From Chryseobacterium sp. JJR-5R (GTDB lineage: Bacteria; Bacteroidota; Bacteroidia; Flavobacteriales; Weeksellaceae), in contig NZ_CP139137.1 of the NCBI RefSeq assembly GCF_034047335.1, positions 1,674,001 to 1,738,000 of the forward strand: a stretch of DNA of 64,000 bases, written 5' to 3'. The position numbers and the translations under genes are program-made. Below the pieces are notes generated by a model. It did not search any database. It saw only the letters and a list, made by a program, of their open reading frames with translations, and was not told the origin of the DNA. Below, piece after piece: positions 63,969 to 64,000 of the stretch. Every line of letters begins with the position of its first letter. Position 1 is the first letter of the stretch.

Positions 63969-64000
63969 TATAACCTTCCCGCAATCATAAGTTGTTTCAG

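Overview
The window looks like a chromosomal segment of a Chryseobacterium-like member of the Flavobacteriia (Bacteroidota). This is inferred from several signs together: TAnnTTTG-type -7 promoter boxes, a SusD-type PUL lipoprotein, a type IX secretion C-terminal sorting domain, a PER/CIA-like class A beta-lactamase, a monomeric isocitrate dehydrogenase, a long-form urocanase, and DUF6261 and META-domain proteins. Most of the window has moderate GC. One stretch, about 33.3-36.9 kb, is visibly much richer in A+T.

Region by region. 1-5.84 kb: the 3' part of a polysaccharide utilization locus (partial susD, a GH144-type glycoamylase-family lipoprotein, a secreted esterase, a GH3 beta-glucosidase), best read as a beta-glucan (possibly beta-1,2-glucan) system. 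6.1-14.7 kb: purine genes purB and purL, with a WG-repeat protein and a DUF1016/YhcG-type PD-(D/E)XK nuclease gene between them; a barstar-like gene overlaps the end of purL and an SGNH hydrolase follows. 15-20 kb: diacylglycerol kinase, dnaN and pheT. 20.2-26.4 kb: META-domain lipoprotein, acidic small protein, GT-C-like membrane protein, 3-hydroxybutyryl-CoA dehydrogenase, class A beta-lactamase, GH5 glycanase. 26.6-29.5 kb: Crp/Fnr regulator, VOC protein, Gfo/Idh/MocA oxidoreductase, Pcm.

29.5-37.3 kb is the accessory region. It begins at hutU. Downstream lie two decayed copies of the hutU 3' end (32203-32250 and 33122-33237), each followed by a near-identical terminator. They bracket small cargo segments (a membrane protein; an XRE regulator with palindromic repeats). 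Beyond the second copy sits an AT-rich minus-strand block: an NdpA/YejK-like protein 3 nt downstream of a DUF6602-like PD-(D/E)XK nuclease, then a Schlafen AlbA_2-type protein. This is the best candidate for an undescribed defence-like module. The region ends in an 83-85-bp tandem repeat whose last half-unit supplies the -33 element of a DUF6261 gene.

38-64 kb is mostly ordinary chromosome: a type II toxin-antitoxin pair, EcsC family protein, a miniature TonB-plug protein, a GapN-like dehydrogenase, an ECF sigma factor with a membrane partner, S41 peptidase, YdcF and MBL-fold proteins. It also holds an AraC-aldo/keto reductase-MFS cassette with 21-bp-spaced direct repeats that look like the regulator's operator, then icd, tpx, a delta-60 repeat T9SS protein, DUF763, a VOC protein and an AsmA-like protein. 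No rRNA, tRNA, CRISPR array or intact insertion sequence was recognised.
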